A stretch of 64,000 nt of DNA from Aphanomyces cochlioides (taxonomy: Eukaryota; Oomycota; Saprolegniomycetes; Saprolegniales; Verrucalvaceae), in NCBI GenBank assembly GCA_019828595.1, contig JAHQRK010000004.1, positions 1 to 64,000 on the forward strand. The letters run 5' to 3'. The notes under the pieces are model-generated. The model made no database searches and was not told the DNA's origin. It saw nothing but the letters and a program-made list of their open reading frames with translations. A program made the position numbers and the translations under genes. Shown one piece after another: positions 33,823-45,654 of the stretch. The first letter of the stretch is position 1; each line of letters begins with the position of its first letter.

Positions 33823-35782
33823 ATGACAACGGTCTCCAAGTTGTACTTGATCGAACCTAACATCCAGGCTTTGGTCGGCAGGAATCTACCTTTGTTACTG
33901 ACGAAACTACAGCTACAACAATCCACATACAACCGCGACCACACTGGAGATCGTTGTTTAAAGTTAAACTCAAAGCATGCTTACAAAAAGCATATTCGCG
34001 GCTTGAAATACTTCTGCTCACTAATTGGTGACTATGAGAGTCTTTTACCACTCATGGACAAGCCCCCAGAGCCATTCTGTCCATCCATGTCGGCCAAATC
34101 TATCGCTAACCTCATTGTCATCAAGAGAAGTCGAAGTGGCACTCCATTTATTCCTCTTGGCCAAGACGAACAATGTTGTGACGTCCTTGGACGCCCTATC
34201 TATTGCCAAGGAGGTTGGGTTGACCCACACAATGTCGATCAAATGTTATCAGCCATAACTGTATTGCACGCAGCGCGGGGCCAGAGGGGAAATTTTGTAG
34301 AAAAGTGCGTTGAGTGCTCGGCTTTGTTGGAAAAAATGAAGAGACATGGTTGCCGATTGCACAGGGCAGCTCCTCACGATTGGCGTTGTGGAAATCCCAA
34401 GCTCAGTTCAATTGTTGAAAATACTGCTAAACGATTTCAGCAGAATGGAGCCGATTACATTCCAACAGGCGATTCACCTCTGTCGCCTTGGGAACTGCTT
34501 GATATACGAACCCATTTGCTTTCTACAAATCGTTTAGCTGACCTCCAGTTGTTTGTTATGATATTACTTTGCTGCAAGCTCTTCTTACGTGGCGATGAAG
34601 TTGTATCCATTCGTTTTGATCATTTTATTGGTGATTTAGCTATTGTTGATGATAATGGTGTAGTTGAAGCATTGGCTATCAAAGTGAGAGGAAAATGTGA
34701 TCCACGCCCAGTGACCCTAATGATATGGAGTGACGATGTTATCCCTCAATTGTGTCCAGTGCGTCCTACTCTGATTTATGTTCGTTTGGCTTGTGGACCG
34801 ACCGACGAATTTCTCTTCAGTGGCGAGAAAAATGGACACTTTTCACCAGGTGCCTTTCAAGATCGCTTTAAAGCAATTTGCAATAAGTTTCTGGATCGTG
34901 ATGGGCCAATTGGAACACATTCGTGTAGAAAGACAGCATATTTGTTAGCAGTATGGGGTGGTGGTGAAGAAAGTGATATGATGCTTAGCAATCGTCATAG
35001 ATCAGTGTCGCAAGCTGTGAAGTACAAACGCGATGCTCTATTTACTTTAAACGTCGCTAAGAAGAATGATCGCAATTTAACTCGAGTTGTGCCCACGTGG
35101 AAATCAATTGTTTGCCTGGATTTACAAATGGGGCGAGCCACCAATACGAAGGGATCCCTGGCGTACAAGCCACTTAATGATTTGGCTGAATCGATCACTT
35201 GTGTGGATGCCGTGGTAAAAAAATGTTCTTCGTGTTGTCCAAAGCGTCATGAATTTCAATAAGCCTACAACAACGTATGATTCGATCCGAGAATTCTGTT
35301 CATCAAACTTGTCCGCTGGCAAGTCTCGACAATTGATACAGTTAATTGACACATTTGCAATGGAACTTCGTTGCAAACTTGCGCAGAATGATCCTGATAT
35401 TGGCGTGCTAAACACTACTCCTAACGATAAAAAAATGGATGGTAACATTGATACCAAACAAACTCCAGGGTCAAGCAAGCGGAAACGAGGTGGTACGTTC
35501 GACTTTGAAGGCCGGCATTCTCTCCGAAAAGTTCCTGATCCTATTGCAAAACTCAAACAAATAATCAATTATCATGAACAAATACCACAAGACTACAGCC
35601 AAATGACGGAGCCAGCACGAGTGTTCGCCTTGACCACATTGATTCCAGCTGTACTTTGCCTAAAACATCATTGTCAAGGCGACGAAGCAACATTTCTCAC
35701 TCGGTGGGCGCCGTTTAACCATTCCAATTTCATCAAAAAATGCTGCAATGGTAAGGGTGAGGCGTGTTGTAACATAATATAG
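33823..35782 (+). CDS. Crypton tyrosine recombinase
   Basis: The first clear ATG is at 33823 in a frame open from before 33790 to 35262. The catalytic domain shows an Arg in LFLRGDEVVSIRF (about 34600), the GTHSCRKTAYLLAVWG box with His-x-x-Arg (about 34920), and a candidate nucleophile Tyr in SQAVKYKRDA (about 35025). A 49-bp GT-AG intron at 35215-35263 would join this frame to the second frame ending at 35782, which has a helical region and a KRKRGG nuclear-localisation-like stretch. Otherwise a separate ORF starts at 35249. It shares only the fold with Crypton 1, so it is a different subfamily. No stop or frameshift is needed, so it may be active. Confidence 0.75.
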
Positions 35783-35881
35783 TACCTTCTGTCTGTTTCC
35801 CTTTCATCGCGAGAGACTTGGCCATTCTCTCATATAGTACATTCTGTGGCTTTCCCTTTTCATTGCGAAAGACTTGGCCAG
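35778..35881. repeat. two imperfect direct repeats of about 48 bp
   Basis: A segment starting TATAGTACCTTCTGT at 35778 is echoed from about 35834 (TATAGTACATTCTGT); both end GACTTGGCCA. They lie at the 3' end of the Crypton gene and may be internal element ends. Confidence 0.7.
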
Positions 35882-36087
35882 CCTGCTCTGAACTCATTCA
35901 AGTGCTGCTGGTGAAAACGTGATACGTTCTCCTTGAGCATCTTCAAGTGACTTCGACGAGATCTACCTCCAGCCAAGCGTCCGGTGCATTGCCTTCTCTG
36001 AAGGTTTCCTTGACTTCTGTTGCTCGAAACCTCAAAAGTGATTGACCATGACTCATTTACCGGGAGATCCGGATAACGGCTCTACAC

Positions 36088-36096
36088 ACTCTACCA
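36088..36096. repeat. 9-bp direct repeat ACTCTACCA flanking Crypton 2 (right)
   Basis: Exact partner of 33714-33722. Confidence 0.65.
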
Positions 36097-37470
36097 AACG
36101 ATAATAGATATGTATCGTAAATATCATCTTCCAGCATTCCTTCTCCAGCTTTTGTAGAAGGATCCAAGAAATAGGCAAAACTCATCGATAATGTGTGCAA
36201 AAATCTCCAACGAGTTTCAACAATTTTTGTTAAGCTGTCATCGTATTTCCAGCATTTAAATAACTCCATAAAATATTGATAGACATCAGAAAGCATGCAC
36301 CGATTGCTTTCGAATTTGGCAATCAATGCAGTTGTCGGTTTTAAAAGTAATTCCACAGACGTCAATTCAATCCAGAAAGATTCATCCTTAATCGTATTGA
36401 AAAAATCATTCTTCTTTGATTTAGCATCCCCAGAAGCAACAATTCCACTAAATACTGAGGACTCCACAAGTTGAACCAGAACTTTTTTGTTCTCCAAAAT
36501 ACGAGCAACACAATTATATTGAGAATACCAACGTGTTGATACTGTATTTTCAAGTTGTCTTTTCGATTGAATTTCCTTTTCGTTGTAAAGAGTTCTTTGA
36601 ATCGATTCAAACCGCTTTGACAATGCATTCCTATCTTTTACAAACGATGTAATCAATTTTGACTTTTCCAAAATATTCCAGACATTATCCAATTTACACA
36701 CATCTTTCACCAACAAATTTATTGTGTGAGCAGCACAGCCATTGTAGATTAATCCTGGAAATTTAACCTCGAGTATTCTCCATGCTGCTTTCATATTTGC
36801 AGCATTGTCGGTCACAACAGCCGATATTTTTTCAATTCCAATTGATAAGATCGCATTTTCCAGATATTTAGCAATATTTACTGCGGTTTGGGATTCCTCG
36901 CCAGTGTTAATTGTTTGATCAAGACAGGTCGAATAGATTTAGTTGGAAATACAGCAACAATGTTAACCAGATGATCATTACGAGAGGAGGTCCACCCATC
37001 AGAGACCAAACTTATATGATTCATATCCTCAAAATACTTTGAAATTTGATTGTCCAATTGTGCATTAGCCCTATTTAAGATTTCGCCAGAGATTTTCCAG
37101 CTTGGAGGGGGGAGTACGAAGGACGGAGCAATTTCAGAAAGTCCACCAAAGCTTTATTATTTGCCAAGTGAAAAGGAATTCCTGTAGTAAATTTTTTTTT
37201 GCAAACGCTTCGTCTAGTTGTTGCTGCAAAGCGCCATCTAATCGGTCAATCCATTGATTAATCGGCGCACAAGCCTGCTTTAGCTTTTCTCTGTTTACAA
37301 CCTGTTCAACTAAGCCATTTGGAGATACTACAAAAGCAACTGCAGTTGGTCGTTTTAGTGGAGGCTTCTGTAAAACCATGGATGGATTTGTTGCTTTAAA
37401 AGCATCACAAGTTCTTTGATACGCTTCCCACCGTTGCTTGTTTGGAGGGAGAATGTAAAAAATATTTGCA
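36097..37470 (-). pseudogene. hAT transposase 2, N-terminal and central part
   Basis: From 36815 leftward, an open frame carries MTDNAANMKAAWRILE, then CAAHTINLLVKDVCKL, then TRWYSQYNCVARILE and RWRFLHTLSMSFAYFLDP, in the same order as hAT 1. Upstream (37379-37134) lies an earlier piece in another frame. Between them the translation is broken by stops, for example near 36930. The gene continues at 33714-33238 on the other side of Crypton 2. The N-terminal sequence is echoed by the degenerate copy at 37640-38178. Confidence 0.85.
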
Positions 37471-37639
37471 CTTCACGACACGTTTTGAGCCATGACCAAT
37501 CTTTACCACATGGATGTCCATCGCAGTACACACCAGTTAAGCACCTAGAGACCTAGAAAGGGAAATGTGCTTTGAAATCAGTCTTATTCTTCTATTCTTC
37601 TTTCCCGTTACTCCTTGTGTCTAGTTGAAAACTATACGT

Positions 37640-38178
37640 ATAGTTACAGTTACTTATCAGTAAAGTTGTTGGCTTTTGAACTTTCATGACGTTTGGCAAT
37701 GTAAACTGCAGTTTGGGATTCCTCTCCTATGTTTAGTTGTTTGATAAAGAACTGGTTGTATGAATTTAGCTGGAAATACAGCAAAAACATTAACCTTATG
37801 ATCATTTCTAGAGGAGAACTACCCATCAGATGCCAAGCTAAAATGCTTCGTGTCTTCAAAATTCTTGGTAATTAGACTCTCCAGTTGTTCATTAGTCCTA
37901 TTCAAAATTTAGCCAGATATTTTGCTGCTTAAGCTTTGCGAGTATGAAGGCCGTAGCAATTCTATAATATCCATCAATGCTTTATTGTTGCTAAGTGAAA
38001 AGAAATCCCTGCAGAGAAAAGAATATTGCAGACGCTTCGTCTTGTTACTGCTGCAAAGCACCATGTCATCGGTCTATTCATAGATTAATGGTGATGAAGC
38101 TTGCTTTAACTTTTCTCTGATAATAGCCTCTTCAATTAAGCCACTCATGGATTCTACGAAAGCCAACGGGGTAATATT
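37640..38178 (-). pseudogene. hAT 3 remnant, part 1
   Basis: This is a diverged copy of the N-terminal part of hAT 2. For example, 37713-37835 matches 36880-37010 (GTTTGGGATTCCTC, then TTGTTTGAT, then GGAAATACAGCAA). It is full of stops. It breaks off at the 5' end of the Copia element and resumes at 43114. Confidence 0.7.
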
Positions 38179-38456
38179 TGTTGAGAGGTGTTGGCCCTTC
38201 CCGGAGGATCGGCTTTGTACGTTCATGCATCATCCTTTGATCATGGTGCATGCACCATGATCAAAGGAAACATGTGAGCTACATTTATTAGATTAGAGAG
38301 AACAGATATAGATTTAGATAAGTCGTGTGCAGGCAGCTATGTGCACCATTCATGTAGGTAGACTTAGTGCTAACCATCAATACACTCTTCAAAAAGCACT
38401 CGTGGCCTCACAGCCACCGACTCATCTTTGCGCCTGAAGGAACTCGCGTTCCAACA
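38179..38456 (+). repeat. Copia 2 5' LTR (278 bp) with a 34-bp perfect palindrome
   Basis: Starts TGTTGAG and ends CCAACA. Near 38232-38265 it contains a perfect palindrome whose left arm is CCTTTGATCATGGTGCA. The 3' LTR lacks 18 bp of it, so one arm is broken there. Confidence 0.95.
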
Positions 38457-38468
38457 GGTTATGAGCCC
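38457..38468 (+). promoter_or_regulatory. primer-binding site complementary to initiator tRNA-Met anticodon arm
   Basis: GGTTATGAGCCC directly follows the 5' LTR. It is complementary to GGGCTCATAACC, the anticodon stem-loop of eukaryotic initiator tRNA-Met. Drosophila copia primes from a half-tRNA of this kind. The ATG within it (38461) is also the likely gag-pol start. Confidence 0.7.
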
Positions 38469-41400
38469 AACCGCAATGAGTCTGAAGACCCCTATCATGC
38501 TTCTTGAAGAAGGCAACTGGAACCAATGGAGAACGTACCTGAGAGGTCGATTGCTCGCTAAGGGATTATGGCATCATGTAGAGTCGGCTGCGTCAAAGCG
38601 ACCTACAAAGCCATCACACTTCCGTACACCGGGACGAGAAGGAACGAACCTCGACGATGAGGCTGACACCGCTGACACCGCTGACGCCGCCAACGATGGG
38701 CTGGCATTGGGGTTATTGATTCAATGCATTGCGCCGTCGCAGTTCCAGTACATTGAGAACTCAACGACGGCGGCAGCCGCATACAAAGCGCTCGCAGATC
38801 ATCACGAGCCCAAGACGCGTTTGGACCGTCTTGATGTAATGGAAGATTTCTACGGCATGAAGGGGAATCAGAAACAAGAAACGTTACCTGAGTTCATGGA
38901 ACGTTATGAGATTGTGCTGCGACGGCTACGTGAAGCCGACAGCGAAATGACAAGCGCAACAAGCGTCGATCGGCTGCTCCAAATGATGCCCTGGGAGCTA
39001 CGACATGTTACGTATCAAGTTGCATAATCGATTACCTTGAGCGGCGACTTTGCGCGCGTCCGCTCTCTCTTGGAAACCGAGTATAAGGCCGCCATCAAGA
39101 CTGGCGCCTTGCGTCCACCACGCGGCAGCAATAACGATGAGAGAGCTCTTAGCTCAAAACAAGGCAATAATCGGGACAAACGCAGCAAGAAGGGCGAATG
39201 CCACTGGTGCGGCAAAAGTGGGCACTGGCAATCCGAGTGCCACCAAAAAGCTGCTGGTAGGCCGCGAAAGACAAAGCCCTACAAGCAAGAGGATAAGCGA
39301 GACGTCGCGAGCAACAACGCACTTGATGAATGCGTTTGGACGTTCACGGCGATAATCGAAGACTGCGACGACACTGCCCTGCACTCGGTCGCGGCGTTGA
39401 GGCCCATCATTGTCGACAGCGGCGCGTCGACGCACATGACCGGCGACGCATCGCTGCTGACCGACTTGACCGACTGTGATCGCATGGTGGTCGTCGCCAC
39501 CGGCGCCAAGACACGGGCGACAAAGATGGGCACGATGCGCATCAAAACGAGCCTTGGAACCATCTTGGTCTTGAAGGACGTCCTGCTGGTCGACGGCATG
39601 CCTCACACGCTACTATCAGTCGCAACAGTCATGCGCAAAAACCCAAGATGCCGACTCACCTTCGGCGAAGGTGAATGCACGATCGACCACGATGGCATAC
39701 CTTTGGCCAAGGCGACACTGAACCAAACGGACAAAGTGTTTACGCTCGAGTTGGCGCGCAACGACGCGCAAGCCATGTCCATAACGACCACTACGTCAAA
39801 GTCAGAGCTGTGGCATCAAAGAGCCGGCCACTTACCCATCGCCGCCATAAACCGATGCGGTGCCTTGGGGCTGGGCATTCCAAGCGACCTTGCCTTGCCG
39901 ACAGCCAAGTGTGAGTGCTGCATACAAGCCAAGATGGCCAAGGTGCCCAACCCCAAGACACACTCGCGGACGTTCCGGCCAGGGGAGTGTTGGGTCTCCG
40001 ACACGAAAGGCCCTATGAGAACAGCGTCAGTCGGCGGATGCAAGTACTATACCGTGTACGTTGACGCCGCCACGCACTACAAGATCGTGAGATTTGTGCA
40101 CTCAACAGACGCTACCACTCAACTCGAGAACTGGAAAGCGATAATGGCTTGGAGCCAAACGCAAACCGGCAACAAAGTAAAAGTGTTCCGCTCGTCGGCC
40201 GACTTCGAAGCAGAGCTCAAGAGGCATGGCATCCACCACGAGTCATCTACACCAGACAATCAGTGGCAAAATGGAATGGAAGAGCGCGCTCACCGTTTGC
40301 TCATGGAGATGGCCATGGCCATGCTTGTCCATGCTGGATTGGCTAGGCGATGATGGGCAGAGGCCGTCAACACCGCCGCCTTCATCCAAAACCGCGTTGT
40401 TCACGGCTCCAAGGCCACCGCCACACCAATCCATGCGTTGACAGGCCATCGCGCCAAGCTTGACAAACTCCGCGTCTTCGGCTGCGTAGCCTACAATATG
40501 GTCAAGGACCCAACACGTCGAGACAAACTCGCACCGAAGGCCGCCAAGTGCGTCTTCATGGGCTACGCCGAGCATCAACGGGCTTGGAAACTCTATGACT
40601 TGGAGTCAAACAAGACGACCACTGGTGTCCATGTTACCTTCTGCGAGGACGAATTCCTCGGCGATCGCTCGAAGCTGGATGACTACCTAGTCACAACTGA
40701 TGATAGTGACGATGAAGAAGACGAGGGAATACACACCCAATCGGCCAGCCAACCGGCACCACCAACCGTCGAGCACACCGACAGCACACCACGCCACCAA
40801 GGAACACGCGAAGCCATTGGGGCCAAGGGATCGGCACCACCCATGCCAAAGCGGCTCTTCACTGGCCCATCCCGTTGGCGACCAGACGTCAAGACCCACC
40901 CTTCGCCTACTTGACCGGTTCAAGAGAAGTGACAGTGGACCAAGTACCCATGATGACCGAAATGTAATGCCAAGCGGGATAGTGCTGCGTCCTCGGGATA
41001 AGTTGCGCCCACCAAGTCGCGACGTCAGCGCTGTCCATGGACGACCCACCGACAACCCATCACGTGAGCAGCAAGGAGTTGCCAGTGAACCGCTCGACAA
41101 CAGCGCTGACGCCAACTGGACGATCGATGACTCCCACGTGGCAGCTTCAATGACAATCGATGGCGTCGAGTTCGCTTGCTCAGCAATGGCGCCACCGGTT
41201 GACGTCCCTCAGAGCCATCGCGAGGCAATGGCCATGAAGGACCGCGACGAGTGGGCGAAGGCAGAGCAAACGGAACTCCAGCAGCTGCGCGAAGCCGGCA
41301 CGTGGAAGCTTGTCGACCTTCCACCAGGCCGCAAATCGATCGGCAGCCGATGGACATACGCGAAGAAGACAAATGCCGCGGGCGAAGTTGTCCGGTACAA

Positions 41401-42718
41401 AGCGCGCCTAGTATGCAAAGGGTTCAGTCAAGTCCAAGGAGTGGACTACCTCGACACATTCTCTCCCGTCGTCAAGATGACAACTGTTCGCACATGCATG
41501 GCCTTGACAGCGGCCAAGAAGTTGGCAGTCCTCCAAGCCGATGCCGACACGGCCTTTGTCCAGGCGTTCATCGACAAAGGTGTGATGATCTATGTCGATC
41601 AACCGCCTGGACATGGCGACGGCACCGACCGCAAGGTGCTGCTGATCAAGGCGCTGTATGGCTTGAAGCAGGCGGCTCTTGCCTGGTTTGAGCATTGCCG
41701 CAAGATCGTTTTTGGCATTGGCTTCCGTCCAAGCAACCACGATCCGTGCCTCTATTTGCGTGGTAGCTGTGAAGAATTGGAAATGATCGCTGCTTACGTG
41801 GACGATTTCTTGGTGTTTGCTTCGACAGAAGCCAAGGCCGACATGATCTTGGACCAGCTCGAAACCAAGATGAAGCTCAAGCGCCAAGGGGAGATGTCAT
41901 TCTTCCTAAGCATCAAGATTGAGTATGATAAGCATGATGGCAAGATTACCTTGACGCAAGAGGCATACGCTCGCAAGATCCTCGCCCGCTTTGGGATGAC
42001 CACATGCCATGGGTACACTACCCCCGAGGTCGACGATCGTGAAGACCTATGGCACGACAGCAGTCAACCACAGACCGACCAAGAGACTTACCGATCGATG
42101 GTCGGGTCATTGATGTACCTCATGACATGTACCCGGCCTGACATATCGCACGCCGTTCAGCGCTTGTCGCGCCACCTCCATGACCCGCGAGTACCCCACG
42201 CCATTGGCGCCAAGCGAGTCCTTCGATACGTCAAGTACACCATCGGCACCGGACTCACCTTCCGCTCGTCTGACGCCAACCTCGTCGGGTACTGCGACGC
42301 AAGCTGGGCGACAAGACCTGACCGACGGTCGACCACAGGCTTCGCTTGCTTTGTCGGTGGTGGCATCGTGTCTTGGAAGTCAGCGCGCCAGCGAGTCGTT
42401 GCAATGTCGACATGCGAGGCCGAATACGTGGCGCTGGCTGAGCTGGCGAAGGAACTGGTGTGGCTTCGCGGCCTACTCGAAGACATGAACATGAAACAAG
42501 AACAAGCAACTCTTACCTGGTGCGACAACAAGGCGGCAATTTCCACGGCGGAAAACGTTGGCGTTGCATCGCGCAGCAAGCACATCGATGTGCGGCACCA
42601 TTTCATCCACCAGCTCATCCAAGCAAACGTACTCGACCTGCGCCATGTCGGCACCGCGGATCAACTCGCTGACGTGATGAGTCTCAACTCGAGCTGCCAT
42701 CGACAAATTCAAAACTGA
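38461..42718 (+). pseudogene. Copia gag-pol polyprotein, two stops and one frameshift
   Basis: A single polyprotein in order: gag (LEEGNWNQWRTYLRGRLLAKG), zinc knuckle CHWCGKSGHWQSEC (39200), protease IVDSGASTHMTG (39410), integrase with the His/Cys finger (HQRAGH, then CECCIQAKM, about 39815-39935) and catalytic core, reverse transcriptase (YVDDFLVFAS at 41797; GSLMYLMTCTRPDI at 42110), and RNase H (CEAEYVALAELAKELVWL at 42415; ADVMS end). In-frame TAA at 39025-39027 and TGA at 40351-40353 (between Arg and Trp codons) interrupt it. The frame changes by one base near 40890. Gag and pol share one frame, as in many Copia elements. Three small lesions and nearly identical LTRs indicate recent death. 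Confidence 0.95.
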
Positions 42719-42853
42719 AGCTATGCATCCGAAAAACGAAAATGAGATGAGGCAGTTGGCATCAGCAACCAGCCAATCAGAAGAAGGCTTCCAACCCCAA
42801 CCCCATTCGAAGCCGAATTAGCGCGATCCACCTCCAGCGCCAACACAGGGGAG

Positions 42854-43113
42854 TGTTGAGAGGTGTTGGCCCTTCCCGGAGGATCGGCTTTGCACGTTCA
42901 TGCATCATGCACCATGATCAAAGGAAACATGTGAGCTACATTTATTAGATTAGAGAGAACAGATATAGATTTAGATAAGTCGTGTGTAGGAAGCTATGTG
43001 CACCATTCATGTAGGTAGACTTAGTGCTAACCATCAATACACTCTTCAAAAAGCACTCGTGGCCTCACAGCCACCGACTCATCTTTGCGCCTGAAAGAAC
43101 TCGCGTTCCAACA
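42854..43113 (+). repeat. Copia 2 3' LTR (260 bp)
   Basis: Preceded by the purine tract AGGGGAG (42847-42853), a likely polypurine tract. Identical to the 5' LTR apart from an 18-bp loss in the palindrome and about four base changes. Confidence 0.95.
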
Positions 43114-43442
43114 ATATTAGGCTTCTGTTAAGCCACTGATGGTTTTTAGCATTGAAAGCATAGCAAGTTGTTTGATGAGATTTCCAGCGTGCCTGTTGGG
43201 AGAGAGAGATGTAATCAATATTTGCTCCTAATGATTTGTTTGAGCCATGCCCATTCTTAACTACATGAATGTCCATAGCAGCGCACAACAACAATAAGCA
43301 CCTAGAGACCTAGAGAGAGAAATGCGCTTCAAAATCCTGCCTTATTCTTCTATTCTTCGATCTTGAGAGTCTTGTTTTAAGATTATACGTAAACTGTCAA
43401 TTTACTATACATTTACACGACGTATATGTGTATAGTGCAACA
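43114..43442 (-). pseudogene. hAT 3 remnant, part 2
   Basis: Continues the diverged copy of hAT 2: 43119-43370 matches 37365-37610 (AGGCTTCTGT, then TGAGCCATG, then ATGAATGTCCAT, then AAGCACCTAGAGACCTAGA). It starts right after the Copia target duplication. Its outer end, CAACACTA ending near 43445, overlaps the stop codon of the ankyrin ORF. Confidence 0.75.
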
Positions 43443-43973
43443 CTAAACGTATAACATTGCTTTAAACCCTAAGCCACGTTCCATGAGATATTTTGTGGTC
43501 TCCAAGTGGCCGCCTTCAACTGCCCATAGAATACTCTCAGAGCTGTCGCCTGGATATTTGATGGTTTGGAGGAACTTGATCATATCGATTTGGCCATTGA
43601 GAGCTGCCAAATTCACAAGAGACTCGCGGTACAAGCAGAGATTGAGCATGGAGTGCAGAGTGGTGACCAAATCCATGCGACCAAAGTAGATGGTATATTG
43701 TACGATAGCTAGTCGAAGCATTCTTGAGCAAGCCAATAATTTGGGTAACCGAGCAATTCCGTAGATGTAAAACCAATGTAGGAGGAGCTCGTTGGCAGAT
43801 TGCATATGCTTGGGAACGACTTTGGGTTCGTAGAAGTCTTTGTAAATCAGGCAGAGTCGAGCGACCAACTACTTGACATCTTTGTGGGCTCCTCTCTGGT
43901 AGGAGGCAATGATAGGCGCTATCTCCTTCGAGAGGAGCACGGAAGGAGCTGAGGAAGTCGCATTGACGGACAT
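43443..43973 (-). pseudogene. ankyrin-repeat protein, interrupted and truncated
   Basis: An ATG at 43973 starts SVNATSSAPSVLLSKEIAPI. After an in-frame TAG at 43869-43871 the frame continues with a helical region. Ankyrin-like units follow: LVNLAALNGQIDMIKFLQ, then ILWAVEGGHLETTKYLMERG. The final stop coincides with the edge of the hAT 3 remnant (TTTAGTGTT), so the transposon probably cut off the 3' part. Ankyrin arrays are protein-interaction modules and are numerous in oomycetes; the partner is unknown. Confidence 0.7.
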
Positions 43974-45654
43974 TTGACAATTGTAAAATGGCAGAGAGCA
44001 CGACAGTGTGTTTGCAACATCCAAATACATCACAGCAGCAACTGACACATCATTGGTGGCGTTAGAGCCTGCGTGCCAGATTCGCACAAACATTTTGCGT
44101 TGCCATGGTGCATTTGGGCTGTTGTTGTGACAATCACGAGGCAAGATTCTGATGGAGAGAACGATATTCGTTGAAGTCAATTTCATAACAAAGTTACTTC
44201 TCACCCAACACTCAAAGATACTACCGGTAGTAGATGAGTACGCTGTCCTATGGCGATCTAAGGTACTCAAGCTGCGGCTTTGGCTTTTTTGCTCCATGCT
44301 TGTTGTTGAAAGCATTTCCGAGGGGGAAATCATCTGCTCATAAATTTAAACGTAACCAACGCATTATTTGTATCGTGTCAAACTCGAATGAGTGGGCAAA
44401 TGGGATAGCGATAGCCAACCGATGGCTATCTTTGTCGAATCTCAAAGTGGAAAAGCGACAGACGTTTGGATTGTTCCTGCCAGTGCACCCATTTGTCAAT
44501 GTGGATAATACATGGAAACGTTTTGTTTGCAAAGAAATTGAATCCCAAGGCACACTTGGGTGGCAAAAATGTCGTACTCGTGTCGATTGTACCCCTCTTG
44601 CAAGTTTGATTTGAAGTAAGTACTCTGTACTTTGGTCATTCTACCGAAGTCTGTTGATTTGGAGTAAGGCCAAGCCGCTGCTTTCAAACATCGATGTATA
44701 AACCGCAGCGTTTGATCTACTAAATAGTCCGGTGCTTCAGCCCTCAGCCATACTAGTAGGTTTGAAGTGGTCGAAAGCGAGTGATAGGTGTTCGAAGAGT
44801 TTGACCAACTTGCGTCAGGTCTGTCATACAAGTTGAAGGACAACTTCCGAGAGAACAACCAAGGTTTTCAAGACATCGTTGCTGGATCGATTCGTCTGGG
44901 ATCGACTGCTCTAATGACTCCATCAAGCTTGGTCGGTACAGAGTGATGTGAGTAAATATGAAAGGCAACAACGCCCACCAAGCTGTGGTGGCTTTGGATA
45001 ATCATGAATATCCGCCTGCCGTCGGTGCTCGATCAATATTGACACAGCCGATCTCACCCTGTGCGCAATCGTCATTGTTCGGAACTTTATCATTCACAAC
45101 CTTTGCTGTGGAGGGCGATATGACTGTTGAATTTCTATGCAGGTTTCCCGCGACAGTTGATCATTCTATCAGTTTGTAGAGTAGATAGAAGAGTTAAGCT
45201 CCACCAGCCATCTATCTTTAGTATTCCCACGAAGGTAAGCGTGGTTGCCACTCCTCCTTTCTTCTTCTATAAACATGAGTTCTCCTACTCGTTTGTCTTG
45301 TGTTACCTTTGCCCCACACATGGGAGCGAGGCATGCTCTCTTTGAGAGCATATGGTAAGTGGAGGTATGTCTGGGTACGTATCTCTCTCTGACCACACGT
45401 ACGTATCAAGGTACCAACTCAATCTCCGTGAAATTGAACTACGTCGTCTGAAGTGGCTTCAAAATAATAATGACTACTTTCTCGCAAAAAACACTGGTCT
45501 TGATATTTCAACCCTATCTTTGTCATTTAATTGAAGAGCGCATGATGATGCCGTATGAACTTCAGAAATATCCCCTAAACATGCACCAAAGATTCGACTT
45601 CTCCAGATAAAGTGCCAGCCTCTGCTTGGCATTTAACTTTCTTTGCTTTGGACT
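43974..45654. other. no confidently supported gene
   Basis: Two opposed ORFs (plus 44234-44614 and minus 44496-44858, about 120 codons each) overlap. Neither has a recognisable motif. The minus one has a mildly protein-like stretch (LVWLRAEAPDYLVDQTLRFI). The remainder is AT-rich spacer. Confidence 0.4.

Larger units (their letters stand above)
33723..36087 (+). mobile_element. Crypton element 2 inserted in hAT 2
   Basis: The element is about 2.37 kb and contains only a tyrosine-recombinase gene and its 3' sequence. It separates two halves of one hAT transposase gene that lie on the opposite strand, and it is bounded by the direct repeat ACTCTACCA with no inverted repeats. These are Crypton hallmarks. 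Boundaries are inferred from the repeat and the broken hAT frame. Confidence 0.75.
38179..43113 (+). mobile_element. Copia element 2, full length with two LTRs and 5-bp TSD
   Basis: LTRs at 38179-38456 and 42854-43113 flank a Copia gag-pol. The 5-bp sequence ATATT precedes the left LTR (38174-38178) and follows the right LTR (43114-43118), an exact target duplication. The sequence interrupted is a hAT remnant that continues on both sides. LTRs differ by about four substitutions and one 18-bp indel, so the insertion is fairly young. The interior is clearly more GC-rich than its surroundings. Confidence 0.95.

Noticed and set aside
37625..43445. TATACGTATAG motifs at 33145, 37627 and TAGTGTT at 33132/43445 as hAT 2 and 3 terminal repeats
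   Set aside because: Suggestive, but no 8-bp target duplication could be matched, so element ends are left undefined.
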